DNA from: Schlesneria paludicola DSM 18645
GTDB lineage: Bacteria > Planctomycetota > Planctomycetia > Planctomycetales > Planctomycetaceae
Direction of reading: 5' to 3'
Length of the DNA stretch: 64,000 bases
Assembly: GCF_000255655.1 (NCBI RefSeq)
Contig: NZ_JH636435.1
Location: forward strand, 2,674,570 to 2,738,569
A program made the translations under genes and the position numbers. Positions within the stretch are counted from its first letter, which is position 1; each line of letters opens with the position of its first letter. Of the stretch, positions 53,201-61,875 are shown piece by piece. The notes under the pieces were generated by a model. That model was not told the origin of the DNA. It saw nothing but the letters and a program-made list of their open reading frames with translations, and did not search any database.

Positions 53201-53505
53201 CCAGCCCCAGCACGGGCAGCGATGCGATTGGGGCCGAGACCGAGGCGATTGAACTGTTGCTGAAGTCGAAGAAGATCAAACCGAAGACCGGTGGAGGAGG
53301 GGGAAGCAGCCCGGGCGGTGGAGGCAATGGCACAACCAGCGATTCTGCCCTGGCGATGGTGGGCTCGGGCGTCAATGACAAGGAAGTCCGCGAAGATCGC
53401 GGAATCTCGCAAACGACCGGAGAATCGGGGACGCCACTTCCCGAAGAGTTCCGCTCGGGACTGGATGAATACTTCAATCGACTGGAACGTGATCCAGCGA
53501 AATAG
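50206..53505 (+). CDS. Large membrane-anchored coiled-coil protein, unknown (DUF4175-like)
   Basis: A 1099-residue protein. Two helices near the N-terminus (about 35-57 and 65-85), and another near 160-180, anchor it; then a beta-rich part and a long, charged, mainly helical part. Residues about 640-740 are low-complexity (Pro, Lys, Gly). A cysteine cluster CCGKCPGC lies near residue 890 and may bind metal. The C-terminus is glycine-rich, then acidic. Large proteins of this build usually follow the VWA proteins in planctomycete MoxR operons; the function is unknown. The ATG at 50206 has AGGAG at 9 bases. Confidence 0.75.
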   Translation: MSSSPPNSELKLPVSLQTQLHDFRRRVWTIKSIEAACGALFGVIVSFLIVFGLDRVIDTPAVARLAIFAVAVAGCAFVPIYLHRWIWCHRRLEQLARLLSRRHPSIGDQMLGIIELVRNELEQQRSRALCEAAIQQVAEVAAKRNFQDAVPHPRHRLWAWMAGIPTVVAAAVLIAFPTAASNAWARFVTPWQPISRYTFTQVEPLNDRLVVPHGEPVVVPVRLVDQSPWQPTRGTVRIGSQLPVTAELNERQYAFSLPPQIDAGRLDLNIGDAQQHVRLEPMLRPELTHVTADIHLPAYLGRPQTLHKDVRGGVLTVVNGSNATLTATANRNLVEGTWGTADRPDDKLAAVSSTATPSDTMQSPSIAFDASQKILFQWKDEFGLMGKEPLTVTVNAREDEVPSLSCEDLPRNKVIIDSETLTFKIRAQDDFGVKQVGIEWKGIEDPAVSKRAKGERMLAAGGNELEQLELTGTFCAKTLEIEPQPLSVRLFVEDYFPGRPRTYSQPYVLYVLNAEQHSIWLTEQLSKWHRQSLEVRDREMQLHHTNQELRMLSTEQLDQPDNRRRIETQSNAERANGRRLTGLVNGGEDLIRQAMRNPEFGVGHLEKWAEMLQILRDISGNRMPSVADLLKQSSQAAAAVAEQTPKPTGPVAGQSRSSPGAGEPKTPDDSKPKPPVPTVADGESSQNPAKKKDGPPEEPSKSKSNPRLTLPVTTIMTAGDNKPQPPAPAAEKLDEAIKVQQDLLAEFDKIADELNKVLANLEGSTLVKRLKAASRKQYVVAGKIGEQINGGFGQKSKPAGPVRDALSEISKQELDSSHEVSLIMDDMQSYFERRRYQRFKTVLDDMRDQDAIGSIRQLSDDVRTETGFSIAQAEFWSDTFDRWADDLVDPACCGKCPGCKSKASLPPSIVLEAMQILEAEVALREETRVAEQARAAVAVEEYGDQAKKLSLAQDALSERVTKLIERIRELPDAETEFFKEIKLLGEVEVVMDDATEILASPSTGSDAIGAETEAIELLLKSKKIKPKTGGGGGSSPGGGGNGTTSDSALAMVGSGVNDKEVREDRGISQTTGESGTPLPEEFRSGLDEYFNRLERDPAK

Positions 53506-53580
53506 TTTCGACGTTCAAGATAGCGAGTCCCATTTGTCAGCTGGTCAGCATCGGGCCAATCTGTTTTCAAGGCGATCGAC

Positions 53581-54627
53581 GTGAATTATCGAATGAAGAT
53601 CCTGTTTTCATTCGCAATGTGTCTGGGGATGTTCGCCGGACGGTTCGGACATCCGTGCGTCCACGCGGATGACCCCACCATTCCTCGAAATCCTCAACCC
53701 CAAACGCAGGGAGAACCACAAAGACCTGCCACAGAGAAGTCGGTGAGTGGAAAGGACCGCCACAAGAAGGAGGCGAAAACACAGGCGAAAGAGATGCCGC
53801 CATTGGATCTGGGCGCGATCTTTCAGCCACTACGAGCATTATTCGGGAACGCCCACCCCGCCGTGGCGGTCCCCGCCCCTGCTGCAGTCCCCATCGCCAA
53901 TGCGGGGGATGTCGAAATTCAATTGAAAGCAATTCAAGAGCAGTATTTCCAACAGCTCATTCCGACACGGAATGCGGAATTGGCATTCGTGAGACTCATG
54001 TGTGGTGAACTGACTCCAGAGCAACGCCGCAGGATCAAGTCAGAGGCAGATGTCGCATTAAAGGCGGCCGCGCGAAAATTCGCAGAACAGCAGCAGCAGC
54101 AACAACAACGCGGACAAGGGGGCCGCGTGAATTCGATCGCCGAGCCTCAATCGCAAATCCGTGTCGCGATCTCACGCGTACTGAAAGAATCACTGACCGA
54201 AGAACAATGGACGCGATTCGCCGCCGAAGCATCCGCACGAAACGCAATCCGAAAACGAGCGGCCATTCAAAGTGTCGTCTCGCGGCTGGATGATCAACTT
54301 CTATTGACGCATGAACAGCGCGAGAAAATCACGCAATCGCTGACCGCCAACTGGCAGAGCGAATGGGAAAAATGGATCATGATGTCACTGATGTACGGCA
54401 ATCGATTCTTTCCCCTCATTCCCGATCACTACATCACGCCTCACCTGACGACCGAACAGAAATCCGTCTGGCAGGGGATCCAGAAAGTGAATCCCGGCTG
54501 GCGAATGGTACAGGGGCAAGAAAACTTCGATGACGAGTGGTGGAATTCACCGCCAGCCCAGGACGATTCACCTGCTGACGGCCAACCCGGAAATCTAAGA
54601 TTCCGGGCGACGGAGATTTTTCGATGA
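53581..54627 (+). CDS. Exported helical protein, member 1 of a three-gene set
   Basis: A 348-residue protein with a signal peptide (ILFSFAMCLGMFAG). The mature part is mainly helical, with a glutamine run (about 165-172) and repeated motifs LTPEQRRRI, LTEEQWTRF, LTHEQREKI, LTTEQKSVW, resembling Spy/CpxP-type LTxxQ motifs seen in periplasmic chaperones. It starts at GTG 53581 (AAGG at 8 bases) or ATG 53593. Stop overlaps the next start as ATGA. Likely an envelope protein handled by the MoxR system; that is inference. Confidence 0.7.
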   Translation: MNYRMKILFSFAMCLGMFAGRFGHPCVHADDPTIPRNPQPQTQGEPQRPATEKSVSGKDRHKKEAKTQAKEMPPLDLGAIFQPLRALFGNAHPAVAVPAPAAVPIANAGDVEIQLKAIQEQYFQQLIPTRNAELAFVRLMCGELTPEQRRRIKSEADVALKAAARKFAEQQQQQQQRGQGGRVNSIAEPQSQIRVAISRVLKESLTEEQWTRFAAEASARNAIRKRAAIQSVVSRLDDQLLLTHEQREKITQSLTANWQSEWEKWIMMSLMYGNRFFPLIPDHYITPHLTTEQKSVWQGIQKVNPGWRMVQGQENFDDEWWNSPPAQDDSPADGQPGNLRFRATEIFR

Positions 54628-55565
54628 CGCCCCAGGGAACCAGCGCGCTGACCGTGCGCGGCCCTGGGTGGCGTGTACGGTTCGTGGTCCTCACGCTCGC
54701 TGCGCTGGCCTCGGTCATTTCTGCGCATGCAGCGCCTGATGATGTGCCCGCAGCGAAGCCGGTGCAGCCAGCACCACAACAGTTCGTCATGGATGAAGCG
54801 AATCTCGAGGCAAACCTGTTCACTCCCCATGGGAACGCCAAGATCGCTCGGCAGCGGATTGAGTCGAAGCTGAAACTGCAATTGGACGAAATGCATCATT
54901 GCTGTCAATTGAGCGAAATTCAGCGTCAGAAACTGACGTTCGCCGCGAGCACCGACATCAAGCGGTATTTCGACGAAGTCGATGCGGTTCGTAAGAAGTA
55001 CCGAGAAGGAAAACAAGATCAAGAGGCGTGGCAAAACATCTGGCAAGAGATCCATCCGTTGCAGATGAAGCTGGCCGCCGGATTGTTCGGGGCCAATTCG
55101 TTCTTCGCCAAGACCGTCAAGACCACACTCACGGAAGAACAGTTCGCCAAGTATGATACAATCGTCAGCGAACGTCGCCAGTTCCGCTATCGATCCTCCG
55201 TCGAAATCGTGCTGACGTCCATTGAGGAGACCGTGCCGTTACGCGAACGACAACACGACGCGATCGTGAACCTGCTCGTTGAAGAGACGCAGCCACCGGC
55301 CGCCTTTGGGCCCTACGATCAACATGTCGTTTGCTATTACATTTCTCGACTTCCCGATACCAAATTGAAGTCGCTTCTTGATGCACGCCAATGGGAGCTG
55401 CTGCAAAATCATGTGAAGCGATTCCGCGGAACGGAGCAATTTCTGGTCGAGCAGGGCCTGCTTCCTCAGAACGAAGTCGATGGTCCACAGCGCCGCCTGC
55501 GACTTCGCAAGATCGGTTCCATTATCGGCCCTGCCGATGCGACCCAACCTGAGAACTTGAAATGA
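54624..55565 (+). CDS. Exported helical protein, member 2
   Basis: A 313-residue protein with a signal peptide ending near SAHAAP. Its C-terminal half (RYRSSVEIVLTSIEE to about EQGLLP) is a module that occurs twice more in the next gene; typical blocks are LLVEETQPP and LLDARQWELL. Also contains LTEEQFAKYD. Start and stop overlap both neighbours as ATGA. Unknown function; probably forms a complex with members 1 and 3. Confidence 0.75.
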   Translation: MTPQGTSALTVRGPGWRVRFVVLTLAALASVISAHAAPDDVPAAKPVQPAPQQFVMDEANLEANLFTPHGNAKIARQRIESKLKLQLDEMHHCCQLSEIQRQKLTFAASTDIKRYFDEVDAVRKKYREGKQDQEAWQNIWQEIHPLQMKLAAGLFGANSFFAKTVKTTLTEEQFAKYDTIVSERRQFRYRSSVEIVLTSIEETVPLRERQHDAIVNLLVEETQPPAAFGPYDQHVVCYYISRLPDTKLKSLLDARQWELLQNHVKRFRGTEQFLVEQGLLPQNEVDGPQRRLRLRKIGSIIGPADATQPENLK

Positions 55566-56929
55566 GGCGGGCAATGGATCGGTTTCCCATCTCTCCTAGA
55601 GGACTCTGGCTGACTGCGATGCTAATTATTTCCGAAGTCGCGCGGTCCGCCGATGATGACCTTCTGGAAGTCCCCAATGCGCCGCCTGCGAACTTCCTTC
55701 AACAGCGGTTGATCATTGCCGCGCCACAAGTTCTTGACGCAGAGTCCATGATCTTCGGCCGAGACATTCCCGCAGCGAAAGAACGCCTCGAGAAATCGAT
55801 TGCCAACGCCATCGAAGAAGCGTGCCGGGGATACGACCTGCCTGAACAAATCCGTCATCGAATTGAGATGGCCGCCCAAGTCGACAAGGTGCGTTTGTTT
55901 CGCAAGATCGAAGACCTACGCACGGAACTCAAGCAAGCCGAGAATGACCATAATCAAAAAACTATGGCCCTACGCCAGATTCAAGATCTCAGAAAACAGC
56001 AGGCGAATCTGCTCGATCAAAACTCATTCTTCGCCAAATCACGAAAGACACTTCTGGCGCGCGTCCCATCGATCGATCCCGAAATGACCATCGACAACAT
56101 GAAACGAAGTCGTCATCGATCGAATGTTGACAAGTCCCTGGACGTCATCGGTCGCCATGCGTTCGCTTCCGATGACACGTACAAGGAGTTTACCGAGCGG
56201 GTTTTCCAAGAGACATTGCCGGACGAGCCGTTTGATTTTCGAGATCTGCTGCTCGTGAAGTATCGAATCGGAATGATGGCCCGCCACGAACTCGAACCGC
56301 TGTTCGCCAAGAACGAATGGCCTCGTGTGTCCAAAATGCTGGCACATTTTCAAGATCGAGGGCGACTTCTGTTCAAAGGGGGGCCCCAAACCGAAGGCAA
56401 GGAATTCGAACAGCCTCTGTTGGTCGAGCATGAAGTAAGAGCCGTTCGTGTGTTTGAGCCACGGTTGATCAATCAACGGCCGAATGAACGCCAGATGCCG
56501 GTCGCGAACCGGGCAGCCCCCATCGTCGATCCCGCACTACTGCTCACCCGCCATCGCGCCAATATCGACGCTGCCGTGCGTGCCGTCGAACGACAGGTTC
56601 GCCTTCGCCCCGAGCAGCGTAAGGCGGTGACGGAACTGCTGCTGAAAGAAGTTCAACCGCCGCGGCAGTTTGGTAACTTTGACGATCTTGTTGTGCAATA
56701 CTCGTTGTCGCAGCTCTCGGATGAACAATTGAAGCCGCTCTTCGACGAGAACCAATGGCCCAAAGTTTTGCAAGAGTTTGCACGCATCGACCAGTTCCGC
56801 CCGATGCTGAAAGTCCACGGTCTGATTCACAAACCATCGACGCGACACTTCCCCGCGATCGTGGGGGGCATCGCAGTAAGCCTCCAGGCCGCAGATGCAA
56901 CATTGCCCTCAAATCAATGGAAGGATTAA
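55562..56929 (+). CDS. Exported helical protein, member 3, with duplicated module
   Basis: A 455-residue protein with a signal peptide (LWLTAMLIISEVARS). After a helical N-terminal part with NSFFAKSRKTLL (also NSFFAK in member 2), it has two copies of the shared module: RHRSNVDKSLDVIG to DRGRLLFKGG and RHRANIDAAVRAVERQ to KVHGLI, each ending in a LxPLFxxNxWPxV block. Hence a duplication inside the gene as well as between genes. Function unknown. Confidence 0.75.
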   Translation: MRRAMDRFPISPRGLWLTAMLIISEVARSADDDLLEVPNAPPANFLQQRLIIAAPQVLDAESMIFGRDIPAAKERLEKSIANAIEEACRGYDLPEQIRHRIEMAAQVDKVRLFRKIEDLRTELKQAENDHNQKTMALRQIQDLRKQQANLLDQNSFFAKSRKTLLARVPSIDPEMTIDNMKRSRHRSNVDKSLDVIGRHAFASDDTYKEFTERVFQETLPDEPFDFRDLLLVKYRIGMMARHELEPLFAKNEWPRVSKMLAHFQDRGRLLFKGGPQTEGKEFEQPLLVEHEVRAVRVFEPRLINQRPNERQMPVANRAAPIVDPALLLTRHRANIDAAVRAVERQVRLRPEQRKAVTELLLKEVQPPRQFGNFDDLVVQYSLSQLSDEQLKPLFDENQWPKVLQEFARIDQFRPMLKVHGLIHKPSTRHFPAIVGGIAVSLQAADATLPSNQWKD

Positions 56930-56948
56930 GCCAGTGAGGTTTTGTCAC

Positions 56949-58034
56949 ATGCCATCCCCATCAACGTCTCTCGGCGGAAAGCTCTGTTCCGCCATGCTGG
57001 TGACGTCCTGTCTGATCGCCCTGACGTCGTCCGCCCTGGCACAGGCCCCGTCCGCTCGGTTTGGGGAAGTCGTGCCGCGAGACGTCCGCGAGATCTATGA
57101 CCGCGGTCTGCAGTATCTCATCTCCAGCCAGAACGAAGCGGGGGATTGGAAAAACGGTGGCGAGCACGGTCCTGGAGTGACCGGTCTGTGCCTGATGGTC
57201 TTCCTGGCCTCGGGCGAAGATCCCAACTACGGGCTCTATAGCAATAATGTTCGACGCGCCATTCGAAGTATCATCTCAGGCCAGGATGGAAGCACCGGCT
57301 ACTACGCGGGACAGCGAGGAAACAGCAGCATGTACAACCATGGTTTCTCCATGCTGGCCATTGCCGAGGCTTACGGTGCCGTCGACGATCGAAATCTTTG
57401 GACGGACGCCGATAAGAACCGCCGCTCGATCGGACAGTCGCTGGAACTGGCGGTCCGGGCGGCGATCACCTCGCAGAAAAAGAATCCTCTGGGCGGCTGG
57501 CGATATTCCCCCGACGCGACGGATGCCGACACGTCCGTCAGCGGCGCGGTTCTGGTGGGATTGCTCGCGGCACGCAATGCTGGCATCGAAGTCCCGGACG
57601 AGGCAATCGATCGCGCGGTGAAGTACTTCACTCAGATGACGTCGCCAGCAGGGCAGGTGGGCTATACGGGCCAGTTCGGCGGAGGATTTGACGAATCGAT
57701 TCCGCGGATTTCGATTGCAACCCTGATCTATGCCGTTTCACGTCGAAAAGATCTCTCGCAATATAAAGCGACGCTCGGATACCTGACCCAACGTATCGAG
57801 AACACCTCTCAGGATCATTGGGCCGAATATGGACGCTACTACCAGGCGCAAGCGCTGTTTCAAGGCGATGTTGAAGCCTGGGAAAAGTGGAACAAGCTCC
57901 TGGTTCGACAACTCAAGCAATCGCAGGCCGCGGATGGCAGTATTCCCGGTCAAATGGGCGCCTCGGTAGGAACATCCATGTCGTGCCTCGCACTGGCGCT
58001 GAACTACCGCTTCCTGCCGATTTATGAACGCTAA
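56949..58034 (+). CDS. Exported squalene-cyclase/prenyltransferase-fold protein
   Basis: A 361-residue protein with a signal peptide (LVTSCLIALTSSALAQA). The body is an alpha/alpha barrel of the terpenoid cyclase/prenyltransferase type, shown by repeated QxxxGxW-like units: ISSQNEAGDWKNGG, SQKKNPLGGWRYSP, SQAADGSIPGQ. The DxDD-type catalytic motif of squalene cyclases is not visible, so it is probably not a cyclase; related planctomycete proteins are common and uncharacterised. Begins 19 bases after member 3. Confidence 0.8.
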   Translation: MPSPSTSLGGKLCSAMLVTSCLIALTSSALAQAPSARFGEVVPRDVREIYDRGLQYLISSQNEAGDWKNGGEHGPGVTGLCLMVFLASGEDPNYGLYSNNVRRAIRSIISGQDGSTGYYAGQRGNSSMYNHGFSMLAIAEAYGAVDDRNLWTDADKNRRSIGQSLELAVRAAITSQKKNPLGGWRYSPDATDADTSVSGAVLVGLLAARNAGIEVPDEAIDRAVKYFTQMTSPAGQVGYTGQFGGGFDESIPRISIATLIYAVSRRKDLSQYKATLGYLTQRIENTSQDHWAEYGRYYQAQALFQGDVEAWEKWNKLLVRQLKQSQAADGSIPGQMGASVGTSMSCLALALNYRFLPIYER

Positions 58035-58193
58035 TCACATTGTGAGAATGACAAGGACTGGCCGAGCCACGCTTCTGACATCTCATCATGACCAGGCGAA
58101 ATCGGTTCCTGACGTCCGATCATCCGACAAATCACTGATCCGCATCGAATTCTGCATCAAATCGATTTTCCCCTCGTTTGAGGTACTGCCATC

Positions 58194-61103
58194 GTGCTCA
58201 GGCCATCACCGCACGCCTTCGCTTCCCAAACACTCGCACCGGACGCGACGACGGCCAGGCGCGATTCGTTCAGGCGTGAGAAACATCGAACTCTCGCTTC
58301 GGTCATCCTGCAAGCGTGCTGGGCACCTCCGCTGATTGCGAGCGTGATCCTGGTTCAAACGTCGTCAATCTGGACATCCGCGACTGTCTTTGCGCAAGAC
58401 AACGCGACCGTCTTTGCGAAAGACAATGCGCCTGCGGCCACTCATTCGGTGCTGCATTTGTGGAAGGGCGATCATGTCGCTGGCAAGCTTGTCCAACCGA
58501 CAGAATCGAATCGTCTCGGCTGGCAATCCCCCTTGTTCGCCTTGCCGTTTCAGTTCGACCTCAAGCACGTCGTATCGGTTCACTTTCCTGCCCCTCCAAC
58601 ATTGCCGCGTCCCGAGGGGACTTATGCGATCGAATTGGGAAAAGGCGACATTCTGTTTGGTTCCTTATTGGAACTGAATGACCGGCGCGCAAAAGTGGAC
58701 GTGGTGGGGATCGGCACGCTGGACGTCGACCGGACCTGGATTGAACGGATCTATCGCCGGACAGGCGGCAGCGAACTGATTTTCGTCGGCCCGAGTGGGT
58801 TGCAAGGGTGGAACGTGCCTGGCGAGGCAGGCGCGTGGCGGGAAGACGCCGGACATTTGTTGACAGATAAGTCAGGAACAACCCTTCAACGGACGTTCCC
58901 TTTGCCCAATCAGGTCCGAATCGAGTTCGAGCTTTCCTGGTCCGCGCAGCCGGATTTCGAAATGGCCCTGGCGTTCGACGCAAATGACTCAAAATCCGTC
59001 GCACGCGCGTTTCGGATTGAAGTCTGGGAAAATGAACTCGTCGTTCAGCGTGAAACCGAACGTGAAGCCAACGTTGAACGCCTGCAGCAATTGTCAGGGC
59101 AGGCAGGGCGTTGCCACCTGCAAGCATTTCTCGACCAGACCGCGGGACGAATCCTCGTCTACTCGTCCAATGGCGAGTTGCTGGCCGATCTCACCGTCGG
59201 TACCGCAAAACCGCAAATTCTCGGCAGTCTCCAGTTAACCAACCGAAAGGGTGATCTCCGACTTGAGCGACTGCAAATCAGTCAATGGAATGGCGATGTT
59301 CCCCGCGAGGTGGACGTCGATAAATCGCGCATCCATTCCAGTGACGGAACGATTCTATACGGGCAGCTGACTGCGTTCGATCCGGAAAAACACGAGTTCG
59401 TCGTCAGTCACGAATCCGAAACGCAGCAGATTGCCGAGAGTCAGGTTCAAGACGTTTTTCTTTCGCATATCACCGACATTCCGGCACGCGCCGTCCGCGT
59501 CGTTTATCTGAACGGGATGAAAGTCAGCGGTGACATCGTACGCGTCGACGATCAGCAGCTCACATTGAAATCCCCCGGAATCGAGGCAGAGATCGTGATC
59601 GCCTTAAACACGCTGCAGTCGATTACATCACTGGTCGAACAGCGCGAACCTGCCGCGTCGCCGACTCGGCACGGACGATTCGAGTCCGGTGGAACGACGT
59701 TGCAGGGATGCCTGATCGACAGCAATCCCGACGAATCCAGTTGCCTGGTCTGGCAGCCCGACGGCAGCTCAACATCCAGCGCCCTCTGCGCCGGTGTTCC
59801 CGCCAGAATCGTCTACAAAGAGTCTCCCAAGGCAAACAAACCGCGCGTCCCGCAGGCTCGCCCAGCGGGGGCGCAAGGACAACCAACACGAGTCGTCAGG
59901 AAGTATGTCCCCGGCAAGGTCACGGGCAAATCCGAAGCGATGCTTCATCTTCAAACAGGCGACATGATCGCGTGCGAAGCCATTTCACTTGATGAGGAAG
60001 GCTTGACCTTCAAATCAGCGTTGTCCGAATCCACGTTCATTTCTCATCGTCAGATCCACGCCCTCGAACTGGTACCAGACGCCGGTTCGGCAACAATCGA
60101 CCCGAAAAAGAAAGAACGCTTGCTGACACTGCCACGCATGCAGCGCGACAATCCTCCCACTCAGTTGATCAGATCGGTCGATGGTGACTACTTGCGAGGA
60201 CGGCTGATCTCGATGAACGATGCTCAGCTACAGATCGAGCTGCGTCTGGAAGGAAAAATCGTACGCCGGGACCGGATCGCCCGAATCATCTGGTTGCATC
60301 CCGAAGTGATGTCGCAGGAAGGCGGCAAAGTTCCCGAACGATCTGCCGTTGATACGACGAACCTTGTTCAAGCCCTCCAGCGGACGATGACCGAGTCGGC
60401 GGACAAAACGGGTGGCGACTGGAATCGGATGACGTTCGCCCCGGAAAAGGTGGAAGGCAGCGCACTGATTGGACGAAGCGACCTGTTCGGGGTCTGCCGT
60501 GTCAATCTAGAGAATATCGACCAGTTGTACGTCGGCTCGTCGATCGAAGCGGCGATGGCCGAACTTCCGTTCGGAACATGGAAGCTCAAGCATTCACCCG
60601 ATCCGCTGACCCCCAAAGAAGGCAGCCCCGGCGACGGAAGCGAAGGCATGGAATCATCGATGGTCGGCAAGTTGGCCCCGGATTTTTCCTTGAAAACGCT
60701 GGATGGCACACCCTTCCGTTTGTCTGAACAGAAGAACAATATCGTCATCCTCGATTTCTGGGCTTCGTGGTGTGGCCCCTGCCTGCAGGTCATGCCGCAG
60801 ATCGACAAGGTGACCGAAGAATTTGCAGGGCAAGGGGTCCGGCTGTATGCGGTCAACCTGGAAGAAAAACCGGAACAAGTAAAAGCTGCCCTTGAACGTC
60901 TGAAATTGTCGACGACGGTCGTTCTAGACCGCGACGGTCGTGTCGCCGAAAAGTACGGCGCGACATCGATTCCCCAAACCGTCATTATTGATCGCGAGGG
61001 AAAAGTCGCCCGCCTGTTCGTTGGCGGGGGAGCTCGTTTTGATGAGCAACTTCGCGCCGCGCTCAAGGCGGTTCTGTCTAATGAGACACCAAAAGCAGAG
61101 TGA
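58194..61103 (+). CDS. Exported protein with C-terminal TlpA-type thioredoxin domain
   Basis: A 969-residue protein starting at GTG 58194, with a signal peptide ending near TVFAQD. A 24-base direct duplication at 58380-58427 repeats TVFAQDNA. The long middle holds several small beta domains (repeats with LxxGDxIxGxLxxL pattern) and a laminin-G-like region near 200-360. Residues about 825-965 are a TlpA domain with intact active site WCGPC (Cys860, Cys863) and a cis-proline in TSIPQTV. Thiol reductase in the envelope is the likely role. Last gene of the MoxR run. Confidence 0.85.
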   Translation: MLRPSPHAFASQTLAPDATTARRDSFRREKHRTLASVILQACWAPPLIASVILVQTSSIWTSATVFAQDNATVFAKDNAPAATHSVLHLWKGDHVAGKLVQPTESNRLGWQSPLFALPFQFDLKHVVSVHFPAPPTLPRPEGTYAIELGKGDILFGSLLELNDRRAKVDVVGIGTLDVDRTWIERIYRRTGGSELIFVGPSGLQGWNVPGEAGAWREDAGHLLTDKSGTTLQRTFPLPNQVRIEFELSWSAQPDFEMALAFDANDSKSVARAFRIEVWENELVVQRETEREANVERLQQLSGQAGRCHLQAFLDQTAGRILVYSSNGELLADLTVGTAKPQILGSLQLTNRKGDLRLERLQISQWNGDVPREVDVDKSRIHSSDGTILYGQLTAFDPEKHEFVVSHESETQQIAESQVQDVFLSHITDIPARAVRVVYLNGMKVSGDIVRVDDQQLTLKSPGIEAEIVIALNTLQSITSLVEQREPAASPTRHGRFESGGTTLQGCLIDSNPDESSCLVWQPDGSSTSSALCAGVPARIVYKESPKANKPRVPQARPAGAQGQPTRVVRKYVPGKVTGKSEAMLHLQTGDMIACEAISLDEEGLTFKSALSESTFISHRQIHALELVPDAGSATIDPKKKERLLTLPRMQRDNPPTQLIRSVDGDYLRGRLISMNDAQLQIELRLEGKIVRRDRIARIIWLHPEVMSQEGGKVPERSAVDTTNLVQALQRTMTESADKTGGDWNRMTFAPEKVEGSALIGRSDLFGVCRVNLENIDQLYVGSSIEAAMAELPFGTWKLKHSPDPLTPKEGSPGDGSEGMESSMVGKLAPDFSLKTLDGTPFRLSEQKNNIVILDFWASWCGPCLQVMPQIDKVTEEFAGQGVRLYAVNLEEKPEQVKAALERLKLSTTVVLDRDGRVAEKYGATSIPQTVIIDREGKVARLFVGGGARFDEQLRAALKAVLSNETPKAE

Positions 61104-61150
61104 GCGACGAACGGCCCAAAGCATAGGACTTCACGGCCGCCTAGCAGTCA

Positions 61151-61236
61151 GTTGAAGTAACGGGGACTGGCTCCGATCCGATTCAAAAACGCCATGACAT
61201 CGTGAATGCCAAGGTGCCTGTCCCCCTTACTTCAAC
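61151..61236 (+). repeat. Repeat family 1, copy 1
   Basis: An 86-base element: ends GTTGAAGTAACGGGGAC and GTCCCCCTTACTTCAAC are inverted repeats; the inside holds CTGGCTCCGA, AACGCCATGACATCGTGAA and AAGGTGCCT. Other copies at 61432 and 62801, fragment at 7973. Confidence 0.9.
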
Positions 61237-61431
61237 AGGCCGCCTAGGAACCGATCTTGCACAATCACGATGCGACCGCGTGACCAATTCAGAACCAGTG
61301 CTCCGCTCTAAAGCGCTAATGACAGAAAGAACCTCATCGGCTTCATGGAAATTCAATTTCCGCGACTCGGACGACTGACCGTGACCGATCTCAGTCAGCG
61401 TCTCGACAACGAACACTCTCCCTAACAGCCT

Positions 61432-61516
61432 GTTGAAGTAACGGGGACTGGCTCCGACCAGTTTAAAAACGCCATGACATCGTGAATGCCGAAGTGCCTG
61501 TCCCCCTTACTTCAAC
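61432..61516 (+). repeat. Repeat family 1, copy 2
   Basis: An 85-base element almost identical to copy 1, same orientation, 281 bases further on. Flanks CAGCCT and ACGCCG are close to those of the other copies. Confidence 0.9.
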
Positions 61517-61875
61517 ACGCCGCTGGAAGCCCGTGACGCCTGGGTTGGAGGAGGGCGAGTGAGGTCACTCATGATGCGCTGCCAGAAGGGACGCGCGTCT
61601 TCTTCTTAAAGAACTGAACGCGAAGTCGCAAAGACGCGAAGTGGAACAAGAGGATCGTCTTGGAAGTCCTTGCGTCCCTGCGGCATGGAGACTTTGCACG
61701 ACGTTCTTGCGTTCTTTTGTGCGGCAATTTCAGTTGTCTGATGCGACGCAATGCAAAAAACGCATCATAAGCACGCGGCACGACCATTCCTCGCCGCCAC
61801 CATTTGTCTGTTGGCGCGTTTGACGCTCGCAAATTCAAGATGCTGAGCCTAAGGTGTGACGCGCAGGACAGTTTC

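Larger units (their letters stand above)
61104..61875. other. Repeat-rich region without genes
   Basis: About 770 bases holding two full copies of repeat family 1 (61151-61236 and 61432-61516). Between and after them there is no supported gene. Confidence 0.5.

Noticed and set aside
61183..61416. Minus-strand frame ending LAFTMSWRF
   Set aside because: Its end is the translation of repeat family 1.
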